From: Cryobacterium breve
Lineage (GTDB): Bacteria > Actinomycetota > Actinomycetes > Actinomycetales > Microbacteriaceae
DNA length: 64,000 nucleotides
Direction of reading: 5' to 3'
Assembly: GCF_027594785.1 (NCBI RefSeq)
Contig: NZ_CP075584.1
Coordinates: 1,488,001 to 1,552,000, forward strand
Position 1 is the stretch's first letter. Every line of letters begins with the position of its first letter. The notes beneath the pieces are model-generated. The model worked only from the letters and a program-made list of their open reading frames with translations, was not told the DNA's origin and ran no database searches. Positions 19,775 through 29,131 of the stretch are shown piece after piece. The position numbers were made by a program, and so were the translations under genes.

Positions 19775-21280
19775 ATGACAGCTGAAAATACCTCAGAACC
19801 CCACCGGGAAAGCCCTCTGGAAAGCCCTCTGGAGAGCCCGGTGGACAGCCCGGTCGACAGCACCGCGGAACCCCCGCCCGGGACCCCTCCCGACCCGAAT
19901 GTGAACCCACCGCACCTCGGTCTCGTGGAGCCGTCCTTGGCCGAGGTCTATGACGCGATCCGGGACGCGGACCGGGAAATCAATCAGGCCACCGCTCGCC
20001 GGGCCGACGCGATCTATACCGCCCAGCGGGTGCTGGCCGATGTGGGGCGCGCTCGGGCGGAGGCCGCAGAACGCACCGGTGGGAGGGGCCCGCTGTGGTC
20101 GCCGGAAGAAGCCACGAAGGAGGAGTTCGCCTGCGAGGTCGGGGCGCTGCTCCGGCTCCCGCGGCGCACGGCCGAGACCCTGATCGAAGCCAGCCGCACC
20201 CTCGCCGAAGACCTCCCCGCCACCCGGGAAGCCCTGACCTCCGGGTCGATCAGCTACCGGCACGCACAGGTGATCATGGACCAGGCCTGGGGTATCCGCA
20301 TGGGGGACGATCCGGAGGCGGCCGCCCGGGCCCGCGCCGTGTTCGAGGACGTCCTTGTGCCCGTCGCGGAAGTGCTGACCGTGGCAAAACTCGCCGACAG
20401 GGCCCGGCGGGTGCGGGAACGCACCCACCCGGAAACCATCACCGCGAGGCACCAGAAAAGCGTCGAGGACCGGCACGTCGTCTTCCAGGCCCTCAACGAC
20501 GGCATGGCCTCCCTGTATGTGACCGGGGACGCCGAGAAAGTGCAGGCCGCGTACCACCGCACCCTTGACACCGCCCTCACCCTGCAAGGCCCGGACGAAA
20601 CCCGCACTCTGACCCAGATCGCGGTAGACGTGCTCACCGACGTCCTGACCGGCGGCGTCACCCCGGACGGACTCGGAGCCGGGGTGGCCGCACAGGTCAA
20701 CGTCACCGTTCCCGTCCTGACCCTGCTGGGCAAAAGCGCGGAACCCGGGTACCTGGCCGGGTACGGACCCATCGACCCCGAGACCGCGCGGCGGCTCGCG
20801 GCCGGGGCGCCGAGCTTCACCCGGCTCCTCACCCACCCCGAGACCGGGGTGGTGCTCTCGATGGGCCGCGACACCTACAAGGTCCCGGCCGCGCTCAAGA
20901 AATGGCTCGAGGTGCGGGATGAAACCTGCACCTTCCCCGGGTGCCGCCGCTCCGCGAAACGGTCGGACCTGGATCACAGTGTGGAATGGCAGCACGGCGG
21001 CGAAACCGACGCGATGAACCTCGCCCACCTCTGCCCCTACCACCACGCGGTCAAGAGCTACACGAGGTGGACACCGAGACACCTCGGCGATGGGCGCATC
21101 GAATGGACGTCCCCGGCCGGGTACAGCTACATCGTCGAACCCTCCGCCGACATGAGACCACCCCGAAAACCCACACCCACACCCAAACCGCCGACCCCGG
21201 TCGTCGACGTCTGGAACCTCGACCCCACACCCGACAACACCGACAACCTCGACAACCTCGACAACCCGAGCCCGTTCTAG
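19775..21280 (+). CDS. DUF222/13E12-repeat HNH endonuclease
   Basis: 501 residues. DUF222 domain in the first two-thirds (PSLAEVYDAIRDADREINQATARRADAI ... LRLPRRTAETLIEASRTL ... LPATREALTSGSISYRHAQVI) and an HNH nuclease near the C-terminus: CTFPGCRRSAKRSDLDHSVEW followed by NLAHLCPYHHAVK. These proteins occur in many copies in actinobacterial genomes and may be mobile or defence-related; function is unproven. The N-terminus has a repeated ESPLESPVDSPVDS stretch and the C-terminus a DNLDN repeat, both reflected as short DNA repeats. Start ATG 19775; longer GTG/ATG starts upstream lack family similarity. Confidence 0.9.
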   Translation: MTAENTSEPHRESPLESPLESPVDSPVDSTAEPPPGTPPDPNVNPPHLGLVEPSLAEVYDAIRDADREINQATARRADAIYTAQRVLADVGRARAEAAERTGGRGPLWSPEEATKEEFACEVGALLRLPRRTAETLIEASRTLAEDLPATREALTSGSISYRHAQVIMDQAWGIRMGDDPEAAARARAVFEDVLVPVAEVLTVAKLADRARRVRERTHPETITARHQKSVEDRHVVFQALNDGMASLYVTGDAEKVQAAYHRTLDTALTLQGPDETRTLTQIAVDVLTDVLTGGVTPDGLGAGVAAQVNVTVPVLTLLGKSAEPGYLAGYGPIDPETARRLAAGAPSFTRLLTHPETGVVLSMGRDTYKVPAALKKWLEVRDETCTFPGCRRSAKRSDLDHSVEWQHGGETDAMNLAHLCPYHHAVKSYTRWTPRHLGDGRIEWTSPAGYSYIVEPSADMRPPRKPTPTPKPPTPVVDVWNLDPTPDNTDNLDNLDNPSPF

Positions 21281-21298
21281 AGCACTAGGCGTCTAATC

Positions 21299-21619
21299 TC
21301 ACAGGGCGTCATACTTCGTGCTTCGCCCCCGCGCCTTGTCCACCGGATACTTGTCTCGCGTCAGTGCAAGTTTGTCGAGAACGATCTGGTTCGGATCAGC
21401 GCCGATCCGCTCAGCAAGGAGAAGGCAATAGGTGAGGACGTCGGCCAGTTCTTCCCGAACGCGCTCGGGGCTCGCCTCGGCATTCCACTGAAAACACTCG
21501 AGCAGCTCGGCCGCCTCGATGGAGATGCTCTTCGCGAGGTTTTCCGGCGTATGGAACTGCGCCCAGTCGCGCTCGGCAACGAATGCCGCGATCTCGTCGC
21601 CGACGGAAAATTCCTTCAT
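21299..21619 (-). CDS. MazG-like nucleotide pyrophosphohydrolase
   Basis: 106 residues of the all-alpha NTP pyrophosphatase superfamily (RS21-C6/dCTPase-like). Seen: the metal-binding EEs in SIEAAELLECFQWN and EELADVLTYCLLLAERI, and the conserved KLALTRDKYPVDKARG end. Probably hydrolyses non-canonical NTPs as a house-cleaning enzyme. Convergent with the HNH gene with only 18 bases between. Confidence 0.88.
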   Translation of the reverse strand: MKEFSVGDEIAAFVAERDWAQFHTPENLAKSISIEAAELLECFQWNAEASPERVREELADVLTYCLLLAERIGADPNQIVLDKLALTRDKYPVDKARGRSTKYDAL

Positions 21620-21690
21620 GTCGTCAACGTAGCAGTCACCCGCGAACCGTTTTCGTTCTCACCGCCGAGGGCACTGGCCCGTCACTCCGG

Positions 21691-21831
21691 CTAGACGACA
21701 ACGACGAGCTTGCACCGCGGGCACCGATGGCAGGATTCGAGACCCTCGGCCGTGTCGACGCCGTCGGCGAGCATCTCGATGCCACAGACCGGACACAGTG
21801 GGCCGTCCCCGTCGATCTCCCACTCAGTCAT
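21691..21831 (-). CDS. Small zinc-ribbon protein
   Basis: 46 residues with two CxxC pairs (CPVCGIEM and CHRCPRC), a minimal zinc ribbon ending in a hydrophobic LVVVV tail. Its ATG (21831) overlaps the 3' end of the VOC gene by eight bases, so the two are co-translated. Function unknown. Confidence 0.7.
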   Translation of the reverse strand: MTEWEIDGDGPLCPVCGIEMLADGVDTAEGLESCHRCPRCKLVVVV

Positions 21832-22183
21832 GTGCGGCGGCCGGGCTGACCACGCACCACTCATTGCCCTCAGGGTCCTGCAACACCTGGAACGATCCGG
21901 CGGTGTCGTGATGCGCGTCACCGATCCGGCGCGCCCCGAGTCGTTCGGCCTGGTCCGCGGCCGCCGCAATGTCGCCCACGCGCACATCGAGGTGCAGCCG
22001 GTTCTTCACGGTCTTGGCCTCGGGTACCTTCTGGAACGACAGTTGCGTCCAGCCAGGAGGCAGGATGTACCACCAGGCCGCGTCCCGCCGGTGTGGTTCG
22101 CCGCCGAGCACGCTCGCCCAGAACGTGGCGAGCGCCTCGGGGTCCCTGCAGTCGATGACGACCTCATCAATGTGTCCGATCAC
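21824..22183 (-). CDS. VOC/glyoxalase-like protein
   Basis: 119 residues starting MIGHIDEVVIDCRDPEALATFWASVLGG with the Glyoxalase_6-type WYILPPGWTQLSFQKVPEAK and ending FQVLQDPEGNEWCVV. A single VOC domain of unknown substrate. It is the first gene of a two-gene unit with the zinc-ribbon protein and is divergent from the YdeI-like gene, 48 bases away. Confidence 0.85.
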   Translation of the reverse strand: MIGHIDEVVIDCRDPEALATFWASVLGGEPHRRDAAWWYILPPGWTQLSFQKVPEAKTVKNRLHLDVRVGDIAAAADQAERLGARRIGDAHHDTAGSFQVLQDPEGNEWCVVSPAAAHD

Positions 22184-22231
22184 CCTTCGATCCTATTCAG
22201 CGTTGTGGCTCGGCTCTCTACGATGGGAGCC

Positions 22232-22816
22232 ATGGCCGAAAACTCAGGCAAGCTCATCCTGTTGTTCGGCACCGCGCCGGACTGGGAAGCCTGGCTCGAA
22301 GAGAACGTCGACCACGACGGCATCCGCCTGCAGCTCGTGAAGAAGAACTCCTCTGCACCGGGCATCAGCTACGACGAAGCACTCGAAGTGGCGCTGTGTT
22401 TCGGCTGGATCGATGGGCAGGCCGGCACCCTTGACGGTGATTATTTTCTACGCGCCTTCACACCGCGCAGACCCCGGAGCATGTGGTCCCAGCGCAACCG
22501 TGACCTCGTCGCACGACTCATCGAAGCCGGGCGGATGCGACCGGCCGGGTTCGCCGAGATCGAACGCGCCCAGGCCGACGGGCGCTGGGAAGCCGCCTAT
22601 CGGCAGAAGGACAGTCCGGTCCCGAACGATCTTCAGGCCGCTCTCGACGCGAGCCCGGTGGCCGCGGACCTGTTTTCGAGGCTCTCCTCGCAAAACCGCT
22701 TTGCCATCCTGTTCCGCATCAGCGGTGTGAAGCGACCCGCGACCCGCGCCGCGAACATCGCCAAGTTCGTCGCCATGCTCGAGCGCGGAGAGACGATCTA
22801 CCCGCAGAAGCCCTGA
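22232..22816 (+). CDS. YdeI/OmpD-associated family protein
   Basis: 194 residues matching the YdeI (bacteriocin-protection) family: DWEAWLEENVDHDGIRLQLVKKNS, then YDEALEVALCFGWIDGQ, FTPRRPRSMWSQRNRDLVARLIEAGRM and the C-terminal YdeI helix FRISGVKRPATRAANIAKFVAML. Cytoplasmic; biochemical role not settled. ATG 22232 chosen, with an in-frame ATG nine bases upstream. Convergent with the TetR gene. Confidence 0.88.
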   Translation: MAENSGKLILLFGTAPDWEAWLEENVDHDGIRLQLVKKNSSAPGISYDEALEVALCFGWIDGQAGTLDGDYFLRAFTPRRPRSMWSQRNRDLVARLIEAGRMRPAGFAEIERAQADGRWEAAYRQKDSPVPNDLQAALDASPVAADLFSRLSSQNRFAILFRISGVKRPATRAANIAKFVAMLERGETIYPQKP

Positions 22817-22839
22817 TTCAGCGGGAGCCTGCTGCAGGG

Positions 22840-23421
22840 CTAGAAAGCTGGTGCCACCGCGGACCGGACGAATACGAGGGTTCGCTCGGTGACCACGGGC
22901 AACGAGGCGCCCGATTCGATCGCTGCCATTGCTGCCTCGAGCACTCCCCTGAGTAGACGGGCGGTGATGTTGAGCTCGGGCACATCGAGGTCGCGCAGTG
23001 CCTGGATGAAGGGCTCCGCCTGTTCCCGGTGCAACTCCGAAAGGCGCGCCAGGCATTCTGCAGGCAGTTGGGCCGCGGCGAGCGCCGCAGCCGGACGATG
23101 CACGCCCTCCGCGGCCAGCCGCAACGTCACGCGAACGTAGACGTCGAGCCGTTCCGACGGCGTCGTGACCGAGCCCAGAGCCGACTGGAGTTCAGCATTA
23201 CCCCGGGGGAAAGCATCCTCGATCACGCCGACCAGGATGTCCGCTCCGGAGAAGAAGTACTGGTAGACGCTGGGGCGGGATAGTCCGGCCGCAGCGCCGA
23301 CGGCTGCGGGGGTGACGGCGCTGACTCCCCCGTCGATCAGGAGTTCCCTTGCTGCGTGGAGGAGAGCTGCACGCTGGCGAACGCGATGTTCGGCAACGGT
23401 CGGGGCAGTGATCCTGGGCAT
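22840..23421 (-). CDS. TetR-family regulator
   Basis: 193 residues. HTH: LHAARELLIDGGVSAVTPAAVGAAAGLSRPSVYQYFFSGADILV; C-terminal ligand domain with YVRVTLRLAAEGVH. ATG 23421 (MPRITAPTVAEHR) is preferred over a GTG 21 bases upstream. The target is not obvious; the neighbouring gene upstream, in the opposite direction, is the expansin-like gene 259 bases away. Confidence 0.85.
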   Translation of the reverse strand: MPRITAPTVAEHRVRQRAALLHAARELLIDGGVSAVTPAAVGAAAGLSRPSVYQYFFSGADILVGVIEDAFPRGNAELQSALGSVTTPSERLDVYVRVTLRLAAEGVHRPAAALAAAQLPAECLARLSELHREQAEPFIQALRDLDVPELNITARLLRGVLEAAMAAIESGASLPVVTERTLVFVRSAVAPAF

Positions 23422-23680
23422 ACCCGTCCTCTCGCTCGGCACCTCGTCGCTCTCCAGACTACGAGGTCTGCGTCGGGGGTCGGCCCGAGCGTCGGCCCCA
23501 CCTCCAACGCCGGGGCACGTGCCGCCAGGCTCTTGGCTCTTGGCTTTGGGCCCGGTGCCGGTTCCGAATCGCGCACAATCTCCGAGGGCGCAGTATCGCC
23601 ATCGGCCCCCGAGCGTGGGGCATCGTCGTCCATCTGATTGCCGTAGTCACCAGGCGCCTGGTCACGCCAAGATAGGACTC

Positions 23681-24614
23681 ATGCGCCGAACCCTGCTCTC
23701 CCTGTTCGCCTGCCTGACGCTGCTGTGCGCAGTCCTGGTGGCGGGTTTGTCCACGGCGAGCGCCTCCCCAGCAGGTGCCGCCCCGCGCGCGCTGGTCGGC
23801 TCGGCCTCGGCGACCTCGGTTATCAAAGCCCTGTACGCATCATGGACAACTACCTTCACGCAGAAGTGGGGTCCGTACGGCAACTGCGGTGTCCCGGTTG
23901 CGCAGCTCGACACTGCGAGCTACGCCGCGCTCAACGCGTACAGCGCATCCGGCGGCACCGGTGCTTACAACAACGGCAGTAACTGCGGCCGGATGATCAC
24001 GGTCGCGATCGGCGGCACATGCATCAACGGTGACAACAGCGGCGGCAACGTCGGCAAGGGCTTCTGCGTCGGCGGCACGGTCGTCAATGACGCTTACACG
24101 GGCGCGACCCAGACCTATCAGATCGCCGATAGTTGCCCCGACTACAACAATTGGTGTTGGAACGATCGATACCACCTTGATCTGGCGCAGTCTTCCCTGG
24201 GCAATTTCGTCAAGGCGGGCAAGGTGTTGACCGGCCTCGGTGCGAGTTGGAACAACCGCCAGGTCACCTGGAGCTACACGTCCGCCCCGAACTACACCGG
24301 CGATATCAAGATCGGTTTCCGGAAGGATGCACAACGGTACTGGAACTCAATCGTGATCACTCACCTCAAGGACGGCATCAGCACGGTGCAGTACCTAAAA
24401 GACGGTGTGTGGCGCGCGGCGACCATGAGCGGCCAGGTCGGCCAGTTGTTCACGATCGGCGCCACTGTTGCCGGTGGTAGCGCCTTCCAGATTCGAGCGT
24501 TTGACGCGAACGGCATCCCGATCAAAGCCGGAACGAGCTACAAGTTCTCCTTCCCTGCGAGCCTGCGGCGAATTCTGCACGGCGGCGTACACACCGGTCA
24601 CCTATTCCCATTAG
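23681..24614 (+). CDS. Secreted expansin-like (EXLX-type) protein, probable one-base frameshift near the C-terminus
   Basis: Signal peptide (MRRTLLSLFACLTLLCAVLVAG, cleavage near TASAS/AGAAP), then a double-psi beta-barrel domain with YGNCGVP, GGTCINGD, VGKGFCVGGTVVNDAYTG and QIADSCPDYNNWCWND (family-45-like, non-hydrolytic), then a beta-sandwich (NYTGDIKIGFRKDAQRYWNSIVITHLKDG) like the expansin cellulose-binding domain. At 24559-24565 (GAGCCTG) removing one base ends the protein in SCGEFC ... YTPVTYS with a paired Cys, rather than a basic run-on to 24646. Expansins loosen plant cell walls or bind cellulose or peptidoglycan, suggesting contact with plant material. Confidence 0.8.
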
Positions 24615-24701
24615 CGTCCGTCAGGCAGGACCGTTTCGCGGTATGAGGCGATTCTGAGGAGGCCAGGTTTCGCTCGTGTGTCCGTCGCCACCCGGCCCGG
24701 C

Positions 24702-24737
24702 GCCACGCATCTACTGCGGATGCAGTAGATGCGTGGC
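24702..24737. promoter_or_regulatory. Palindromic operator upstream of the two-component system
   Basis: Perfect 16-bp arms separated by GGAT; core CTACTGC-N4-GCAGTAG, ending 37 bases before the histidine kinase start. The same core recurs at 26679-26702 upstream of the MMPL gene. Confidence 0.8.
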
Positions 24738-24774
24738 TGCCGTGAGGGCGGCGTCGGGTGGGAGGATCAAGGGG

Positions 24775-26004
24775 GTGACACTGTCGGCCTCCCCCAGAGA
24801 ACTCGCCGCCTATCGACCCCGCTGGTACCGCAATCCACGCACTCTCGACCTGGCGGCTGTCGCCGTCACGATCGTCGCCGCGGCGACCGAATTCAGTGTT
24901 CCCTTGGCCAACGGCACGAGCCTCTTCGGCTATCTGCCTCTCACTATCTCTCTCCTCGGTGTGCTCGTCTCCCGGCGCTACCCCTGGACCGGCATCGTGA
25001 TGGTCACCCTCACGCCGCTGCTCGCGGCGGCGGTCGGCTGGGATCCGCTGATCACCTGGACTATGGCGGTGTTCACCGCCTTCTCCGTCACCCTCCGCGC
25101 ACTTCCGGGCGTGTGGGTCGGCCTGCTTGTGGGACCGACCCTGTATTTCGCCGCCGTGATGTACAACGGAATCGGTTTCGGCAGCCCGACGGCGCTGACC
25201 GCGTTCGCCTTCGGTTTCATGGCCGCCGCCGCCGGTAGCGCGGTGCGCAGCCACGACCAGTATCGAAACGAGCTCGAACAGCGCACCCTCGACGCCCTCG
25301 CCGCACGGGACACTGAGGCGAACGGCCGCGTCACCGAAGAGCGCCTCCGCATCGCCCGCGACCTGCACGACGTAATCGGGCACGAGGTGGCCGTCCTCGG
25401 CATTCACCTGGGCGTCGCCGAAGTGAACCTGCCGAGCGACGCCTCCGTCGCCCGCGAATCCCTGCATTCGGCGCGGACGAGTGTCCAATCCGTCCTGCTC
25501 GAGACCCAGCGAATCCTAAACGTGCTGCGCTCCGACACCAGCGAGGGCCCCGACTCCGGCGCCGGATTGCGGCCTGCGCCGGACTTCTCCGGGATACCCG
25601 ACCTCATCGAGTCCTGCCGGAACGCCGGCGTCGACGTTCGGGCCGACCTCGCCCCGGCCCCCGCCGCGCTCGATCCCGAGGTGAGCACCGCTGCATTCCG
25701 GATCGTGCAGGAGGCCCTGACGAATTCCCAGCGCCACGGTTCAGGACCGGTTACGCTGTCGACGACCGTGGACGGCGCCGTCCTCACGATCACGGTCTCC
25801 AATCCGAAGACCCTGCGCACCTCGAAGATCGCCTCCCCCGCACAGGCGCGGCCGGGGGCGGCCCCGGTCCCTCGCCGCGGCTACGGTCTCGTCGGAATGC
25901 GCGAACGCGCCGCATCGGCCGGAGGCAAACTCGTGGTCGAGGACCGTGATGACCTCTTCCAGGTCACCGCGACCCTCCGTGTCGACGGAGGCAGACTCCA
26001 GTGA
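24775..26004 (+). CDS. Sensor histidine kinase (HisKA_3 family)
   Basis: 409 residues. Five or so membrane segments in the first 145 residues, a short coiled linker, then the HisKA_3 dimerisation/phosphoacceptor block RLRIARDLHDVIGHEVAVL with His198, and an HATPase domain (FRIVQEALTNSQRHG, RGYGLVGMRERAASAGG). GTG 24775 after GGAGG is chosen; upstream frame contains the operator palindrome. The stop overlaps the GTG of the response regulator, so they form a two-component pair, with NarL/LiaR-type architecture. Confidence 0.92.
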   Translation: MTLSASPRELAAYRPRWYRNPRTLDLAAVAVTIVAAATEFSVPLANGTSLFGYLPLTISLLGVLVSRRYPWTGIVMVTLTPLLAAAVGWDPLITWTMAVFTAFSVTLRALPGVWVGLLVGPTLYFAAVMYNGIGFGSPTALTAFAFGFMAAAAGSAVRSHDQYRNELEQRTLDALAARDTEANGRVTEERLRIARDLHDVIGHEVAVLGIHLGVAEVNLPSDASVARESLHSARTSVQSVLLETQRILNVLRSDTSEGPDSGAGLRPAPDFSGIPDLIESCRNAGVDVRADLAPAPAALDPEVSTAAFRIVQEALTNSQRHGSGPVTLSTTVDGAVLTITVSNPKTLRTSKIASPAQARPGAAPVPRRGYGLVGMRERAASAGGKLVVEDRDDLFQVTATLRVDGGRLQ

Positions 26005-26660
26005 TCCGCGTCATGATCGTGGACGACCAGGAGATGATCCGGGTCGGGCTTCGCGCCATCCTCGCTCCGGCGCCGGACATCGACGTCGTGGCGGATGCCG
26101 CCGACGGTTTCGAAGCGCTGCAGCAGATCGTCGGGCTGTCCGTCGACGTAATCCTGATGGACATCCGCATGCCCGGCATCGACGGCGTCGAAGCCACCCG
26201 CCGGCTGCGCCTCGACTTCCCGCCCGAAAAGCTGCGCATCATCATCCTGACCACGTTCGAAAACGACGAGAACGTCTTCGCAGCGCTCCGGGCCGGTGCC
26301 AACGGTTTCCTGAGCAAGGGCATCGGACCGACCGAACTTGTGGCCGGAATCGTCGACGTCGCCTCCGGTGGCGGCGCGTTGTCCGCCGCCGCGACCGCGG
26401 CGCTCATTCACCACGTCGCGGAGGAACACCGCCCGGTTGTCGATGCGGCCATGGTCGACCGTTTCTCCGTGCTCACGCCCCGCGAACGCGACGTCGTCAT
26501 CGCTATCGCGACGGGGCGCGACAACGCCCAGATCGCATCCGACATGTTTGTATCGCCATACACGGTCAAGACACATGCCAACCGGGCGATGATGAAGCTC
26601 GGCGCCCGTGACCGCGCCCAGCTCGTGACTTTCGCCTACCGCGCCGGGCTCTCCGCGTAG
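26001..26660 (+). CDS. NarL/FixJ-family response regulator
   Basis: 219 residues: receiver domain (MIVDDQEMIRVGLR, phosphoacceptor Asp in VILMDIRMPGIDG, Lys in LSKGIGP) and a LuxR-type HTH (LTPRERDVVIAIATGRDNAQIASDMFVSPYTVKTHANRAMMKLG). GTG 26001 overlaps the kinase stop. Likely binds the CTACTGC-N4-GCAGTAG palindromes that flank this two-gene unit, controlling itself and the MMPL exporter downstream. Confidence 0.92.
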   Translation: MIRVMIVDDQEMIRVGLRAILAPAPDIDVVADAADGFEALQQIVGLSVDVILMDIRMPGIDGVEATRRLRLDFPPEKLRIIILTTFENDENVFAALRAGANGFLSKGIGPTELVAGIVDVASGGGALSAAATAALIHHVAEEHRPVVDAAMVDRFSVLTPRERDVVIAIATGRDNAQIASDMFVSPYTVKTHANRAMMKLGARDRAQLVTFAYRAGLSA

Positions 26661-26678
26661 CCGGCTCATCCCCGCATT

Positions 26679-26702
26679 CGTCTACTGCGCATGCAGTAGA
26701 CG
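26679..26702. promoter_or_regulatory. Palindromic operator upstream of the MMPL exporter
   Basis: Perfect palindrome with 10-bp arms (CGTCTACTGC / GCAGTAGACG) and a 4-base spacer, 140 bases before the MMPL start; shares its core with the site at 24702-24737. Confidence 0.8.
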
Positions 26703-26841
26703 GGCCGATGCGCCTGGACGAGGTGACTGGGACGCTCCGCGGGAACGATAGGAACTGTCCCTGCCGCACGGCAGCATTCGCCTGGCCCCACCGCCGCACG
26801 CGCATGCCCGGACGCCTCTCTTCGCTAGTCCTAGGAGCATC

Positions 26842-29078
26842 ATGGCCACGTTTCTTTCCCTCATCGGGCGTTTCAGCGCCCGGCACAGACTTGTGGTGGT
26901 CGGCGCCTGGCTGCTGATCTTCACCGGCCTCATCGGCACCCTGGTCATTGCCAGCGGTCAGGGCTCCCCCGGAACGGCGTCCACGTCGATTCCGAGCACG
27001 CAGTCCTCCCAGGCACTGGAACGGATGAGCCAGGAATTCCCGGACCTGGGCAGCAGCACGCCCGCCAGCTTGCAGCTCGTCTTCCAGTCCGACACGGGGG
27101 CAGCAATCACGGATGCCGCCGTCACCGCCCAGATCGCTGGCGTGCTGTCCGACGCCGCGACGATCCCGGACATCACCTCCGTCAGCGACCCGTTCGACGC
27201 GCAGAGGCCCTACATCTCCCAGGATGGGAGCACCGCCGTTGCGACGCTCAGCTTCGGCGACCTCTCCGCCGACCAGCAGAACGCCTCATACCAGGCCACC
27301 CTCACCGTGCAAGCGGATGCCCCTGATGGCCTCCGGGTCGAGGTTGGCGGAAACCTGGTTCCGCTCGGCGCCCCGCCGGCGGGCATCGGCGAGGGCGTCG
27401 GTGTGATCATCGCGTTCCTGGTCCTGATCCTCACCTTCGGGTCGCTTCTCGCGGCCGGAGTGAACCTCCTGATCGCCGTCTTCGGTGTGGGCGTCGGCCT
27501 CGTGGGCGTTCTCGCCTACGGGGCGCTCACACCGATCGGCGACACGACCGTCATCCTCGCGCCGATGCTCGGTCTGGCCGTGGGGATCGACTACAGCCTG
27601 TTCATCCTGACCCGGTTCCGCGCCGAACTCCGCAGCGGCAAGAACGTCGAAGACTCCGTGGCCCGGGCGACGGGAACCGCCGGCAGGCTCCGTGGTGTTC
27701 GCCGGCCTCACCGTCATCATCGCCCTGGTCGGGCTCCTGGTCGCGAACATCAGCTTCATCACGGAAATGGGCGTCGCCGCCGCCTTCGCCATCCTCGTCT
27801 CCGTGCTGATGGCGCTGACCCTCCTCCCGGTCCTCATGCGCACCCTCGGACGCCGGGTGCTGCCGAAGAAAGAACGCACCCGCCGCACGAACGCCTTCGG
27901 GACGCCACCCGATGGTTTGACGGATGTGCAGTTCACGGCCCGGGACGGCTTCCTCCGACGCTGGGGAACGTTCGTCGTCGCCCACCCGCTCCGGTCGCTG
28001 CTAGCCGGCGTGGTCGTTCTCGTCATCGTCGCTGCACCCATTCTCAGCATGAAGACCGCATTCAGCATTCCCGGCGGCGCCGACCCGACCTCGACGCAGC
28101 GGACCGCATACAACCTCATCATCGACGAATTCGGCGGGGTGCAAAGTCCCCTGGTCGTGCTCGCCGAAGCCGACGGCGATGTGACCGCCCGGGCCGCATC
28201 GGTCCAGGACGCACTCGCCGGCCTCCCCGGGGTCCAGATGGTCGTTCCCGGCCCGATCAGCGCCGATGGAAACGTAGCCCTGCTGACCGTGATCCCTGCA
28301 GAAGGCCCCATCGATCAGCAGACGAAGGACCTCGTCCAGCAGATCCGCACCGACGCCGATTCGGTGTCGGGAGTGCACCTCGAGGTCACCGGAGAAACGG
28401 CGATCGGCATCGACCAGGACCAGGCCCTGCAGGATGCGCTGATCCGGTATCTCATTGTCATCGTCGTCATTTCGCTGGTGCTCTTGATCGTCATGTTCCG
28501 GTCGCTGCTCATCCCTCTTATCGCCACCCTCGGCTACCTGCTCTCCGTCGGTGCCTCCTTTGGAGCGAGCGTCGCGGTCTTCCAGTGGGGCTGGCTTGAT
28601 CCCTTGATTCCGGCGCCTCAGGGCGACCCGATGATGAGCATCCTGCCCATCCTGCTCGTCGGCGTGCTCTTCGGGCTCGCCATGGACTACCAGGTGTTCC
28701 TGGTGTCCCGGATCCAGGAGATGCACAACACGGGAATGTCGCCGAAGCAGGCGATTTTTCGAAGGTTTCTCCCGCTCGGGTCCGGTCCTGGTGGCCGCAG
28801 CGACGATCATGACGGTCGTCTTCGCGGGCTTTGCGACGAGCACCTTCCCGATCGCCGCATCCATCGCCTTCGGACTGGTGGTCGGGGTGATGGCCGACGC
28901 CTTCATCGTTCGTCTCATCCTGATGCCCGCACTGATGTCCCTGCTCGGCAAGGCCGCGTGGTGGCTGCCAAAGTGGCTCGATCGCATTCTCCCGAACGTC
29001 GACATGGACGGCCACGCACTCGAAGAGCGCTCCGAGTCCCAGCCCGACAAGCGGAACGCCGTTCTCGTGACCGACTAG
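26842..29078 (+). CDS. MMPL/RND-type membrane exporter, two one-base frameshifts
   Basis: About 744 residues after repair, with two MMPL halves: each has one helix, a soluble domain and a five-to-six helix bundle. Seen: LGLAVGIDYSLFILTRFRAEL, SSVVFAGLTVIIALVGLLVANI and, in the second half, GVLFGLAMDYQVFLVSRIQEM and AAATIMTVVFAGFATS. Breaks: 27684-27690 (CAGGCTC; removing one G gives TGTAGSSVVFAG) and a T5 run at 28755-28759 (removing one T gives AIFEGFSRSGPVLVAAA). The family exports lipids, siderophores or drugs. Preceded by the two-component operator. Confidence 0.9.
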
Positions 29079-29087
29079 CCATTGGTG

Positions 29088-29116
29088 GGGCCGGTGCATG
29101 CATCATGCACTGGCCC
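29088..29116. terminator. Hairpin after the MMPL gene
   Basis: Inverted repeat with 13-base arms (12 pairs, GGGCCGGTGCATG / CATGCACTGGCCC) and a 3-base loop between the MMPL stop and the convergent glycine-zipper gene. Confidence 0.65.
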
Positions 29117-29131
29117 GCCCGGAGGCACGGA

